Assembly: GCF_017908035.1 (NCBI RefSeq)
Contig: NZ_JAEQMU010000001.1
Location: forward strand, 2,356,001-2,420,000
DNA: 64,000 nt
Direction of reading: 5' to 3'
From: Sphingobacterium tabacisoli
Lineage (GTDB): Bacteria > Bacteroidota > Bacteroidia > Sphingobacteriales > Sphingobacteriaceae
This document shows, in pieces, positions 55,809 through 62,984 of this stretch. A program made the position numbers and the translations under genes. The first letter of the stretch is position 1; the number at the start of each line of letters is the position of its first letter. The notes below the pieces were generated by a model. The model worked only from the letters and a program-made list of their open reading frames with translations. It did no database searches and was not told where the DNA came from.

Positions 55809-56378
55809 TTAGAACTCGGCCCGAAGTTTACTTAGAAACTCTGGTGTAATACCAATATAGGATGCCACTGATTTTTGTGGAATCGTATTTATCAGCGTAG
55901 GATACATCGTACAGAACTTTTCATACCTTACTTTTGCAGGAAGGCTGAGATAGTTTATAGTACGGTGATTACTTGCCGCCAGTGCATTTTCTGTCAATAT
56001 TCTAAAGTAACGTTCCAGCTTTGGAATACGGTCAAAAATACTTACCTGACAGGACCGGCTCAACAATAGCACTTTCGTTTCTAACAGTGCGTCAATATTC
56101 AACTCACTGGGTTTGTTTTTAACGAAAGAGTACATATCCGAAATCCACCAGTTGGCTGGGGCAAACTGCAAAATATGCTCGAAGCCGTTCCGATCTACCG
56201 CGTAAGACCGTAGACAACCTTCAACCACAAAAGCAGAATACTGAGCTACTTCTCTTGCCCTATGCAAAAATTGCTTACGGGCCAACGTCTTCTCCCGAAC
56301 CAGCTCGGCAACAATTCCCTCTTCTTCTTCTGTCAATGGGGTAATACTATTGATGTGCTCTATAAGGTTTTGAACCAT
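55809..56378 (-). CDS. Crp/Fnr family transcriptional regulator
   Basis: 189 residues. The N-terminal cyclic-nucleotide-binding-like beta roll (about 25-115; AFVVEGCLRSYAVDRNGFEHILQFAPANWW) lacks the cAMP-contact pattern of true CRP, so the ligand is unknown. The helix-turn-helix is at the C-terminus (QKSVASYIGITPEFLSKLRAEF). It begins 5 bp after the prolyl oligopeptidase stop, so it is probably co-transcribed with it, and it is followed by the pirin gene. Confidence 0.9.
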   Translation of the reverse strand: MVQNLIEHINSITPLTEEEEGIVAELVREKTLARKQFLHRAREVAQYSAFVVEGCLRSYAVDRNGFEHILQFAPANWWISDMYSFVKNKPSELNIDALLETKVLLLSRSCQVSIFDRIPKLERYFRILTENALAASNHRTINYLSLPAKVRYEKFCTMYPTLINTIPQKSVASYIGITPEFLSKLRAEF

Positions 56379-56383
56379 TTGTT

Positions 56384-58531
56384 TTACTTGATTTCGTTAT
56401 AACTCATTCCCATATTCTGGAACATAAAAGCCCATTTATCAGCATGCTCTGCAATCTGCATAGCTGTAGACTTTCCTGCACCATGTCCAGCATTGGTATC
56501 TATACGAATTAACATGGGATTGTTCCCTACGTTATATTCCTGCAAGCGCGCGGCAAACTTAAAAGAGTGCGCTGGCACCACACGATCATCGTGATCTGCA
56601 GTCATAACCATCGTTGCGGGGTAGGATGTATTAGGTTTCAAAGCATGGTAAGGAGAATATTTATACAAATACTCAAACATTTCCTTACTATCATCTGCAG
56701 TTCCATAATCAAATGCCCAACCTGCACCTGCAGTAAACTTATGGTAGCGCAACATATCCAATACCCCAACCGCAGGGAAAGCAACTTTAAACAATTCTGG
56801 TCTTTGCGTCATACAGGCACCTACCAGCAAGCCTCCATTGGAACCTCCAGCAATCGCCAATCGCTCGGACGAAGTGTACTTCTCTTTAATCAGATATTCT
56901 CCCGCGGCGATGAAATCATCGAAAACATTCTGCTTATTCATCTTAGTCCCTGCGACGTGCCAGTTCTCACCATATTCGCCGCCGCCTCTCAGGTTTGCAA
57001 CAGCATATACACCACCTTGCTCCAAAAGAATAATATTAGCAGTACTAAACGAAGGCGTTAAACTGATGTTGAAACCGCCATATCCATACAACATGGTAGG
57101 GTTCGTGCCATCCAGCTTTACCCCTTTTTTATGAGTAATAATCATAGGCACTTTTGTGCCGTCTTTTGACGTGTAGAAGACCTGTTTAGATTCGTACTGC
57201 GTCGGGTCGAATTGAATAGCAGCTTTCTTATACACATCGGACTTACCTGAAGCAATATCGTAGCTATAGATTGTCCCAGGATTAACATAAGAAGTAAAAG
57301 TATAATAGAGAGACTTATCTTCTTTCTTTGCCCCAAATCCACTTGCTGTCCCCACACCAGGCAACGTAATTTCTCGTTCTAGTTTTCCCTCACGGTCGTA
57401 CTGCTGCACCAAAGAAGTTGCATCTTTTAGATAAGATGCAAATATCTTCCCTCCTCCTATGGAAGGACTTAACACATTTTCAGTTTCTGCAATCAGATCC
57501 TTCCACTCCGAAGGTTTCGGATTGGCGAGTACAGTCTCTACAATCTTACCATTAGGTGCGCCCAGCTCGGTATAGATAAGGAACCGATCGCCATCATTAT
57601 CTAAAATAGCGTGGTTTTTATCAAAGTTATCGACAATTGTTATGAAGCCTGCTGTGGGATTTGTCAAATCCCGCACATACAACTCATTTCCGGATGTGGT
57701 ATTCGCCGCTGTAACCACCAAGAAACGCTGATCTTCGGTTAGTCCTGCGCCGATATATCTTCGAGGCAGCTTTTCTCCACCAAAGATTAGCTCATCTGTA
57801 GACTGTGCGGTATTTAAGGTATGGAAATATAACTTATGCTGATCTGTCATCGCCGACAGTGCCGATCCTGATTTTGGTTTATCGTAGGAGCTGTAATAAA
57901 ACCCTTCATTCCCACGCCAGGCCAGCTCACTGAATTTGATATCAATCAACGTATCGCCTAATACGGTCTTGTCTGCTGTACGCAGCACAATTACTTTACG
58001 CCAATCGGAGCCTCCCTCCGAAATCTGGTACGCAACCAATGAACCATCCTTGCTGAAATTAATTCCAGCTAATGACGTAGTACCATCTGCTGAAAACTTA
58101 TTAGGATCCAAAAATACCTCTTCAGCTCCCTGATCCCCTTTTTTGCGATAGAGCACAGCCTGATTCTGTAAACCGTCATTTTTATAAAAATAAGTATAAT
58201 CTCCCTCAACAAACGGAGCGGAATATTTCTCATAATTCCATAACTTCTCTAGTCGCTGAGCAATTGCATTTCGAAAGGGAATCTGCTTCAGATAGCTCTG
58301 TGTCACTTCATTTTCTGCCGCAACCCAGGCTTTAGTCTTATCGGACATATCATCCTCCAACCATCTATAAGGGTCCTCTACAGAAACTCCAAAAAAATCA
58401 TCCTTTTGATCTACTTTCTCTGTCTTAGGATAAGGCTGTAATGTAATATCTTTCACCGAGTCAATTTGTTTATTTTGTTGACATGCTACCAATGCCATTG
58501 ACAGCATTATAAAACCAATATTTTTCTTCAT
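56384..58531 (-). CDS. Prolyl oligopeptidase family peptidase (S9A), lipoprotein
   Basis: 715 residues. Lipobox LVACQQ (lipid-modified C17), so it is likely anchored in a membrane facing the periplasm. The N-terminal seven-bladed propeller (about 85-440) caps an alpha/beta hydrolase domain with S564 in GGSNGGLL, the Asp in DHDDRVVPAHS (about 648-649) and H683 in NAGHGAGKS. It cleaves short peptides after proline. -7 box TAGTTTTG at 58558-58551. A Crp/Fnr gene follows 5 bp later. Confidence 0.95.
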   Translation of the reverse strand: MKKNIGFIMLSMALVACQQNKQIDSVKDITLQPYPKTEKVDQKDDFFGVSVEDPYRWLEDDMSDKTKAWVAAENEVTQSYLKQIPFRNAIAQRLEKLWNYEKYSAPFVEGDYTYFYKNDGLQNQAVLYRKKGDQGAEEVFLDPNKFSADGTTSLAGINFSKDGSLVAYQISEGGSDWRKVIVLRTADKTVLGDTLIDIKFSELAWRGNEGFYYSSYDKPKSGSALSAMTDQHKLYFHTLNTAQSTDELIFGGEKLPRRYIGAGLTEDQRFLVVTAANTTSGNELYVRDLTNPTAGFITIVDNFDKNHAILDNDGDRFLIYTELGAPNGKIVETVLANPKPSEWKDLIAETENVLSPSIGGGKIFASYLKDATSLVQQYDREGKLEREITLPGVGTASGFGAKKEDKSLYYTFTSYVNPGTIYSYDIASGKSDVYKKAAIQFDPTQYESKQVFYTSKDGTKVPMIITHKKGVKLDGTNPTMLYGYGGFNISLTPSFSTANIILLEQGGVYAVANLRGGGEYGENWHVAGTKMNKQNVFDDFIAAGEYLIKEKYTSSERLAIAGGSNGGLLVGACMTQRPELFKVAFPAVGVLDMLRYHKFTAGAGWAFDYGTADDSKEMFEYLYKYSPYHALKPNTSYPATMVMTADHDDRVVPAHSFKFAARLQEYNVGNNPMLIRIDTNAGHGAGKSTAMQIAEHADKWAFMFQNMGMSYNEIK

Positions 58532-58550
58532 AATTGATTATTCTTTCTAA

Positions 58551-58558
58551 CAAAACTA
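58551..58558 (-). promoter_or_regulatory. -7 element for the prolyl oligopeptidase operon
   Basis: The minus strand reads TAGTTTTG, about 20 bp before the ATG. Confidence 0.45.
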
Positions 58559-58669
58559 AGGAAATAATTCTTCCTTTAAAACTTTCATGAGCCAATCAAT
58601 AACTTCTACGCATCTGACCTATGAATAGGATAACCTATAAATAATAGGATAGCGACAAAGAATCCTCTA

Positions 58670-58700
58670 TTTGTAAAATCAGCACATTTTGGTAGTTTTA
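58670..58700 (+). promoter_or_regulatory. Promoter of the LpxH-like gene, near-leaderless
   Basis: TTTG (58670-58673), 19 bp, TAGTTTTA (58693-58700, one mismatch). The box ends seven bases before the ATG at 58708, so the transcript begins at or beside it. Confidence 0.5.
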
Positions 58701-58707
58701 CACCAAC

Positions 58708-59457
58708 ATGCAAATTGCTAAAAAGATATATTTTGCTTCCGACTTCCATTTAGGGTCTTATCCTAAGGAGCAATCCGAAATCCGGGAACGAGAAATCGTG
58801 AAGTGGCTGGACCATATCAAACAGGATGCTTCTGAGCTCTATCTGGTGGGTGATATTTTCGACTTTTGGTTTGAATACAGTACGGTAGTTCCTAAAGGTT
58901 ATATCCGATTTTTAGGGAAACTCGCCGAACTGGCCGACTTGGGTATAAAAATAACCTTATTCAAAGGTAACCATGATATGTGGATGTTTGGTTATTTAAA
59001 AAAAGAAATTGGAGCAACTATTATCGACAATGAGCTAATTCTAAACCTCAACGGAAAATCATGTTACATCCACCATGGTGATGGATTAGGCCCTGGTGAC
59101 AAAAAGTATAAAGTATTAAAAAAAGTATTCCGAAGTTCGTTCTGCCAATGGCTTTTCGCCCGTTTGCACCCCAATCTAGGTATCGGAATAGCGCAACGAT
59201 GGTCTAAACATAGCCGTATCTCCAACAATAGCGACGAAAAATTTTTGGGAGAAGATAAGGAGTGGCTTATCCAATATGCCAATGATATACTCCATACCCA
59301 GCACTACGACTATTTTATATTTGGCCACCGTCATTTTCCTTATGAAATCGAGCTTAGAAAGGATTCCAAGATTATTAACCTTGGAGAATGGATAAACTAT
59401 TACACCTATGCGGTATGGGATGGACAAACGCTTAATCTACAACGATGGAACTCATAG
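58708..59457 (+). CDS. UDP-2,3-diacylglucosamine diphosphatase, LpxH-like
   Basis: 249-residue calcineurin-type phosphoesterase. Metal ligands follow the family order: SDFHLGSYP (D12, H14), VGDIFDFWFE, FKGNHDMWMF, IHHGDGLG and FGHRHFP. LpxH cuts UDP-2,3-diacylglucosamine to lipid X in lipid A synthesis at the inner membrane. The DFWFEY form is typical of LpxH-like proteins in Bacteroidota. The Crp/Fnr gene overlaps its end by 13 bp. Confidence 0.88.
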   Translation: MQIAKKIYFASDFHLGSYPKEQSEIREREIVKWLDHIKQDASELYLVGDIFDFWFEYSTVVPKGYIRFLGKLAELADLGIKITLFKGNHDMWMFGYLKKEIGATIIDNELILNLNGKSCYIHHGDGLGPGDKKYKVLKKVFRSSFCQWLFARLHPNLGIGIAQRWSKHSRISNNSDEKFLGEDKEWLIQYANDILHTQHYDYFIFGHRHFPYEIELRKDSKIINLGEWINYYTYAVWDGQTLNLQRWNS

Positions 59458-60008
59458 ATGCTATTCAACAAATAGCGATACTCCCTAATGCGGAGTTAGA
59501 GAAGTTGCTGTTCATAACAGAGCGGATTGAAGTAGAAAAGAACAGTATACTAATAGATAAGGACAGAACTTCTAAATATATCTATTTCTTAACCGAGGGC
59601 ATCTGCCGCATTTACTACCCGAAAGAGCAAAAGGAAGCTGTCCTTGACTTTTGTTTCCCTGGCGACTCCATCCTATCACTTAAAAGCTATGTTCACAATA
59701 CTCCTGGTTATGAAATCGTAGACACGCTAGAAAACTGTGTTCTATACCGTATTCCCGTTTCAAAACTACAGGATCTTTACAACAGCTCTTTGCCTATCTC
59801 AAATTGGGGCCGTAAACTCGCGGAACTGGAAACCCTAAAAATAGAACAGCGTCTGATGCAAACACTATTCAAAACAGCTACAGAACGTTACGGTGATCTA
59901 TTGACGAAAGAGGCCAATGTCCTACAACGCATCAAACTGGGCTATATTGCTTCCTATCTAGGCGTCACACAGGTAACACTTTCCCGCATCCGTGCTGAGA
60001 TAAAATGA
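59445..60008 (+). CDS. Crp/Fnr family transcriptional regulator
   Basis: 187 residues. The N-terminal cNMP-binding-like roll (about 15-115; YIYFLTEGICRIYYPKEQKEAVLDFCFPGDS) again lacks the classic cAMP pocket. The C-terminal helix-turn-helix reads LGYIASYLGVTQVTLSRIRAEI. Its ATG lies inside the last codons of the LpxH-like gene, so they are co-translated. A Crp/Fnr-style palindrome starts 18 bp after its stop, in front of an SMR exporter gene, which makes that exporter the leading target. Confidence 0.9.
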   Translation: MELIDAIQQIAILPNAELEKLLFITERIEVEKNSILIDKDRTSKYIYFLTEGICRIYYPKEQKEAVLDFCFPGDSILSLKSYVHNTPGYEIVDTLENCVLYRIPVSKLQDLYNSSLPISNWGRKLAELETLKIEQRLMQTLFKTATERYGDLLTKEANVLQRIKLGYIASYLGVTQVTLSRIRAEIK

Positions 60009-60021
60009 TAAAAAACATTCC

Positions 60022-60043
60022 TTTTTTAACAAATGTTAAAAAA
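60022..60043. promoter_or_regulatory. Crp/Fnr-type palindrome upstream of the SMR gene
   Basis: TTTTTTAACA-aa-TGTTAAAAAA is a perfect inverted repeat; its core TTAACA-N2-TGTTAA (60026-60039) has the same form as the PrfA box recognised by a Crp/Fnr-family activator in Listeria. Its centre is about 40-43 bp before the start site predicted from CACCTTTG. Confidence 0.7.
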
Positions 60044-60061
60044 AATAAGTCGATAAACACG

Positions 60062-60069
60062 CACCTTTG
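60062..60069 (+). promoter_or_regulatory. -7 element for the SMR gene
   Basis: CACCTTTG, one mismatch from TAnnTTTG and without a good -33 box, as expected for an activator-dependent promoter. Confidence 0.45.
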
Positions 60070-60078
60070 CACAAAAAA

Positions 60079-60408
60079 ATGAACTGGATATTTTTAATAT
60101 TAGGTGGGTTGTTCGAGGTCGGATTCACCACTTGTCTAGGTAAAGCAAAAGAAGCCGCCGGCACCTCTTCTCTTTTGTGGTATGGAGGTTTTGTAGTCTG
60201 TCTATTTCTTAGCATGGGATTACTGATCAAAGCCACCCAGACATTACCTCTAGGCACCGCCTACGCTGTTTGGACAGGCATAGGAGCCGTAGGAACAGTA
60301 CTGATGGGTATAATTTTCTTTAAGGAGCCCGCAGAATTTTGGAGGATATTCTTCATATTCACCTTAATTGCTTCAATAATAGGTCTAAAGGTTGTATCAA
60401 GTCATTAA
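60079..60408 (+). CDS. SMR family exporter, Gdx/SugE-like
   Basis: 109 residues from MNWIFLILGG; a TTG at 60067 would add four residues but overlaps the promoter zone. Four membrane spans. The central Glu of helix 1 (GLFEVGFT) and the helix 3 motif GTAYAVWTGIGAVGTVLMGIIFF closely match the SugE/Gdx guanidinium-exporter branch of small multidrug resistance proteins. It works as an antiparallel dimer in the inner membrane. No riboswitch was recognised upstream; control is more likely by the Crp/Fnr palindrome. Confidence 0.9.
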   Translation: MNWIFLILGGLFEVGFTTCLGKAKEAAGTSSLLWYGGFVVCLFLSMGLLIKATQTLPLGTAYAVWTGIGAVGTVLMGIIFFKEPAEFWRIFFIFTLIASIIGLKVVSSH

Positions 60409-60439
60409 CAATTCCTTCTTTTTAAACCATATTTTTCAG

Positions 60440-60447
60440 TATTTTTG
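60440..60447 (+). promoter_or_regulatory. -7 element for prfA
   Basis: TATTTTTG, full match to TAnnTTTG; the leader would be about 125 nt. Confidence 0.5.
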
Positions 60448-60451
60448 CACT

Positions 60452-60543
60452 CTCTAAAAGGGAATAATACCTTTTTAGAGCAAAATCCGCGAAGGTGTAT
60501 CCTATAAAATGGATACATAAGGGCTATTAGCTGCCCTTATTTT
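60452..60543 (+). promoter_or_regulatory. Structured leader of prfA with three hairpins
   Basis: Hairpin 1: CTCTAAAAGG (60452-60461) with CCTTTTTAGAG (60470-60480). Hairpin 2: GTATCC / GGATAC (60497-60502, 60511-60516). Hairpin 3: ATAAGGGC / GCCCTTAT (60517-60524, 60533-60540), followed by TTT, like a weak terminator. All lie between the -7 box and the prfA ATG at 60577. No known riboswitch class was recognised. Confidence 0.5.
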
Positions 60544-60576
60544 GACTTTGGGGATTAATACTTATCAAACGGAACT

Positions 60577-61650
60577 ATGTTAGAAAAACTACAAGCGATT
60601 AAAGAACGGTGGCAAGAAGTGGAAGCTGAACTAAGCAAGCCCGAAACCATCAATGACATGAAACGTTTTGCAAAATTGAACAAGGAATACAAAGACCTAT
60701 CAAAAATTGTAGAGCAATATCATATTTACAAAAATATAATCAGCAATATAGATACCAATAAAGATATATTGGTCAATGAGAAGGATCAGGAATTAAGGGA
60801 AATGGCCAAAGAAGAGCAAGACATCTTGTTGGTACAGAGAGAGGAGAAAGAGGAAGAGATTCGTCTGATGCTTATCCCTAAGGACCCTGAAGACTCTAAA
60901 AACGCGATTATCGAGATACGTGGTGGTACTGGAGGAGACGAGGCTGCATTATTTGCAGGTGACCTCTACCGTATGTATACCCGTTATTTCGAGACCAAAG
61001 GCTGGCGCAATGAGGTAATGGATGTTACCGAGGGTACTTCTGGTGGTTATAAAGAGGTAATTCTAAAAGTAATTGGCGATGATGTATATGGTCAGTTGAA
61101 ATACGAATCTGGTGTACATCGGGTACAACGTGTCCCTGATACCGAAACTCAAGGTCGTGTGCACACTTCGGCAGCCTCTGTCGCTGTACTCCCGGAAGCT
61201 GAAGAGGTCGACGTAGAATTGAACCCAGGTGATATTGAAATGCACACATCAAGATCCGGTGGTGCTGGAGGACAGAACGTAAATAAAGTAGAGACAAAAG
61301 TACAATTAACACATAAACCTACAGGAATTGTTGTCGTCTGTCAGGTGGAGCGCTCTCAATTAGCCAACCGTGAATTGGCAATGGAGATGCTTCGTACCAA
61401 ACTTTACGAGATAGAATTGAACAAAAAGAACGGTGATATCGCTGCAAAAAGAAAAACTTTAGTTTCTTCGGGTGACCGTTCTGCAAAAATCCGTACTTAT
61501 AACTACCCTCAAGGAAGATTTACGGAACATAGAATTAACTTGACAACATATAATTTATCGACAATTCTAGACGGTGATATACAGCCTATTATAGACGCGT
61601 TACAGTTTGCTGAAAACGCTGAAAAGATGAAGGAGGGCGCTACAGACTAA
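60577..61650 (+). CDS. prfA: Peptide chain release factor 1
   Basis: 357 residues. The anticodon-like tripeptide PDT (PxT form, reading UAG/UAA) in [18 protein letters not shown] distinguishes it from RF2, which has SPF. The catalytic GGQ is in [15 protein letters not shown] (about residue 230). The N-terminal helical domain and the [19 protein letters not shown] segment (about 113-131) are intact. Length is normal. It has a long structured leader, and no ribosomal or hemK neighbour is present. Confidence 0.97.
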   Translation: MLEKLQAIKERWQEVEAELSKPETINDMKRFAKLNKEYKDLSKIVEQYHIYKNIISNIDTNKDILVNEKDQELREMAKEEQDILLVQREEKEEEIRLMLIPKDPEDSKNAIIEIRGGTGGDEAALFAGDLYRMYTRYFETKGWRNEVMDVTEGTSGGYKEVILKVIGDDVYGQLKYESGVHRVQRVPDTETQGRVHTSAASVAVLPEAEEVDVELNPGDIEMHTSRSGGAGGQNVNKVETKVQLTHKPTGIVVVCQVERSQLANRELAMEMLRTKLYEIELNKKNGDIAAKRKTLVSSGDRSAKIRTYNYPQGRFTEHRINLTTYNLSTILDGDIQPIIDALQFAENAEKMKEGATD

Positions 61651-61667
61651 GTTTTTTTCAAAAAAAA

Positions 61668-61698
61668 TTAGGATTTATATAAATAAGCGCTATATTTG
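61668..61698 (+). promoter_or_regulatory. Promoter of the tRNA-Asp array
   Basis: TTAG (61668-61671), 19 bp, TATATTTG (61691-61698). A small hairpin CCTTCT / AGAAGG (61703-61718) lies just before the first tRNA. Confidence 0.65.
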
Positions 61699-61723
61699 CA
61701 CACCTTCTCACAAGAAGGGTTGA

Positions 61724-61797
61724 GGTCTGGTAGTTCAGCTGGTTAGAATACATGCCTGTCACGCATGGGGTCGCGGGTTCGAGTCCCGTCCAGACCG
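61724..61797 (+). tRNA. tRNA-Asp (GUC), copy 1
   Basis: 74 nt. Acceptor GGTCTGG / CCAGACC, anticodon loop CTGTCAC (anticodon GTC), T-arm GCGGGTTCGAGTCCCGT. Discriminator G; CCA not encoded. Confidence 0.97.
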
Positions 61798-61863
61798 CAA
61801 AAAAAACAAAGAAAAGAAGAGTCTTTTCATCGTTCTTTAAAAATAGTAAAAGTAAAGATTTTA

Positions 61864-61937
61864 GGTCTGGTAGTTCAGCTGGTTAGAATACATGCCTGTC
61901 ACGCATGGGGTCGCGGGTTCGAGTCCCGTCCAGACCG
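61864..61937 (+). tRNA. tRNA-Asp (GUC), copy 2
   Basis: Identical in sequence to copy 1; 66-bp AT-rich spacer between them. Confidence 0.97.
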
Positions 61938-61968
61938 CTAAATATCTTTTACAACAATCAAATTCTTA

Positions 61969-62042
61969 GGTCTGGTAGTTCAGCTGGTTAGAATACATGC
62001 CTGTCACGCATGGGGTCGCGGGTTCGAGTCCCGTCCAGACCG
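61969..62042 (+). tRNA. tRNA-Asp (GUC), copy 3
   Basis: Identical in sequence to copies 1 and 2; 31-bp spacer from copy 2. Terminator follows. Confidence 0.97.
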
Positions 62043-62047
62043 CTAAG

Positions 62048-62098
62048 AAACAATAAAGGTATCCACAAAGGATGCCTTTATTGTTTACGGCTTTTTTG
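62048..62098 (+). terminator. Intrinsic terminator of the tRNA-Asp array
   Basis: AAACAATAAAGG-t-ATCC pairs with GGAT-g-CCTTTATTGTTT; a T-run at 62092-62097 follows after a few bases. Confidence 0.8.
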
Positions 62099-62214
62099 CA
62101 CATCCTACTTTTTCACTTTCCCACTTAGGTCAACCTCACTATTTTAATACATCAGTGCCCCATAAAAAACAAGTTATTCGTTAGCAAGTTTATAGCATTT
62201 TTTTAGAAGCAACA

Positions 62215-62246
62215 TTAGTATTTCATCAAAAATACTATTACGTTTG
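62215..62246 (+). promoter_or_regulatory. Promoter of the sigma-protease operon
   Basis: TTAG (62215-62218), 20 bp, TACGTTTG (62239-62246). The -7 box lies in the loop of an inverted repeat AAAATACT / AGTATTTT (about 62228-62258). The leader would be about 140 nt. This is a vegetative-type promoter, not an obvious ECF one. Confidence 0.6.
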
Positions 62247-62324
62247 ATTAAGTATTTTTATAAAAGTGCGTATATTCAAGGTCAGAAAACACCCCTACCT
62301 GAGGTTAAACACGGTAAAGAAGCT

Positions 62325-62390
62325 ATGAAACTGCTTTTCTTCATTAATTTCATGATTACAAGGGTTACTATTTGGATTTTAAGGTATTAA
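62325..62390 (+). CDS. Candidate 21-residue leader peptide before the sigma gene
   Basis: ATG at 62325, TAA at 62388-62390, three bases before the GTG of the sigma factor. The peptide is hydrophobic and aromatic (MKLLFFINFMITRVTIWILRY). An AAAGAAG stretch lies five bases before the ATG. The close spacing would couple its translation to the sigma gene. It could be chance in AT-rich DNA. Confidence 0.3.
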   Translation: MKLLFFINFMITRVTIWILRY

Positions 62391-62393
62391 TAA

Positions 62394-62984
62394 GTGAGTA
62401 AGATAAAACAAATACTTCCCACAGAGATTTCGGACCAGGAGATTGTCGATGGGGTATCAAAAGGCGATAGTAAAGCTATCAATAGGATCTACAAATCCTA
62501 CTTTCCTTCGATATCACGTATGATTGTCAACAATAATGGTTCTGAAGACGAAGCGAAAGATATCTTTCAAGAAGCGGTGATGGTTTTGTATGACAAGATT
62601 ACTCAACAAAAATTTGAGTTAAGTAGTAAACTCGGGACGTTTTTGTACGCAGTATCAAGAAGACTGTGGCTAAAACAACTGACGCGAAAAGGGAGCGTGG
62701 CTAGCACTGCTGATATTTCGGACTTTGAGGATCTCTTACGAGTAGAAGATGACTTGGAGCGACACGACGAAATAGAGCAAAGATTTGACCATATGAATAT
62801 TGCCCTGTCACAATTAGGAGAACCTTGCCAGACACTGTTAAAAGATTTTTATATCGCCAACATGTCTATGCAGGATATACGTGACAAATTTGGCTATACC
62901 AATACGGACAATGCAAAGACACAAAAGTACAAATGCCTACAGCGACTCAAAAAGATATTTTTTAATTCATCTCTTGAAAAATGA
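62394..62984 (+). CDS. ECF-type RNA polymerase sigma factor
   Basis: 196 residues starting with GTG; the codon directly upstream is a stop, so no longer form is possible. Sigma region 2 (about 25-95; AINRIYKSYFPSISRMIV...DIFQEAVMVLYDKI) and region 4 (about 125-190; LSQLGEPCQTLLKDFYIANMSMQDIRDKFGYTNTDNAKTQKYKCLQRLKKIF) are present with no other domain, as in extracytoplasmic-function sigma factors. The next gene overlaps by ATGA and encodes a membrane protein with an anti-sigma-like N-terminus and a protease domain. Confidence 0.93.
   Translation: MSKIKQILPTEISDQEIVDGVSKGDSKAINRIYKSYFPSISRMIVNNNGSEDEAKDIFQEAVMVLYDKITQQKFELSSKLGTFLYAVSRRLWLKQLTRKGSVASTADISDFEDLLRVEDDLERHDEIEQRFDHMNIALSQLGEPCQTLLKDFYIANMSMQDIRDKFGYTNTDNAKTQKYKCLQRLKKIFFNSSLEK

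Noticed and set aside
60022..60043. Rho-independent terminator of the Crp/Fnr gene
   Set aside because: The stem is nearly all A-T with a two-base loop, a poor RNA hairpin; it fits a DNA palindrome better. The possibility is kept as a refutation test in the finding.
61025..61312. Minus-strand frames inside prfA
   Set aside because: They are shadows of a conserved gene on the other strand.
61724..62042. CRISPR-like array of three repeats
   Set aside because: The repeats are identical tRNA-Asp genes with full cloverleaf; spacers are unequal and AT-rich.
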